NCBI GenBank assembly: GCA_041750975.1
Contig: JBGSYN010000035.1
Location: forward strand, 1 to 14,380
Length of the DNA stretch: 14,380 nt
Origin: JBGSYN01 sp041750975
GTDB taxonomy: Bacteria > Pseudomonadota > Alphaproteobacteria > Geminicoccales > Geminicoccaceae
Reading direction: 5' to 3'
Within the stretch, counting starts at the first letter, position 1. The number at the start of each line of letters is the position of its first letter. Made by a program: the position numbers and the translations under genes. Below, in pieces: positions 14,310-14,380 of the stretch. The notes below the pieces were generated by a model that made no database searches, had not been told where the DNA came from, and was given only the letters and a program-made list of their open reading frames with translations.

Positions 14310-14380
14310 ATGAGCGAAGAATTGCCGTCTCGCGACGATCTTGAGGATGCTGTCCGGACATTGGCGCCGGTCGTGCGGGA
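14310..14380 (+). CDS. Start of an unrecognised gene, cut by window edge
   Basis: An ATG at 14310 follows AGGGAG with a suitable gap and opens a frame that runs off the right edge (23 complete codons, MSEELPSRDDLEDAVRTLAP...). The N-terminus is acidic and hydrophilic with no signal peptide. It lies 89 nt after the KHGL-family gene on the same strand. Too little is visible for a family call, and the frame could still close just outside the window. Confidence 0.4.
   Translation, partial: MSEELPSRDDLEDAVRTLAPVVR

Overview
The window looks like chromosomal DNA of a GC-rich alphaproteobacterium. This rests on protein style (FieF-like cation efflux protein, MipA/OmpV barrel, Gp49-type toxin pair, long BMP-family ABC permeases) and composition, and the genus cannot be named from the sequence alone. 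I see no rRNA, tRNA, CRISPR array or intact insertion sequence. Assignments come from reading motifs, not from searches.

Left edge (1-1170): a type II toxin-antitoxin pair on the minus strand (RelE/HigB Gp49-like toxin first, HTH antitoxin cut by the window edge), with a readable promoter that contains an inverted repeat. Next is a small exported glycine-rich protein, also on the minus strand. Its upstream region holds a perfect TGTGA-N6-TCACA CRP-type site.

Plus-strand cluster (1171-3396): a MipA/OmpV outer-membrane protein, an RraA/HMG-aldolase-family protein and a DUF1349 protein, closely spaced and probably co-transcribed. It converges with the next block.

Central minus-strand operon (11907 down to 3411): a periplasmic BMP-family binding protein, a double-domain ABC ATPase and two permeases joined by ATGA overlaps, together forming a purine-nucleoside-type importer. 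These are followed after 13 nt by an 805-aa AceE-like ThDP-dependent E1 enzyme with no E2/E3 partner in view. After a 106-nt gap with a strong stem-loop comes a CaCA-family Na+/Ca2+ antiporter. The coupling of a nucleoside-type importer to an orphan E1 is the most interesting metabolic association here. It may link import of a nucleoside or related compound to ketose or 2-oxoacid metabolism, but this is inference.

Right part (12035-14380): a FieF-like cation diffusion facilitator whose first membrane helix is encoded in frame but has no canonical start codon, because an in-frame TGA or a one-base shift separates it from the upstream ATGs. A roughly 400-base intergenic stretch follows. Then comes a gene of the 'GPxTPEGKxRSxxNAxKHGL' family with three dispersed TND/TNE repeats and a promoter overlapped by a perfect 7-bp inverted repeat. 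The start of an unrecognised gene runs off the right edge.
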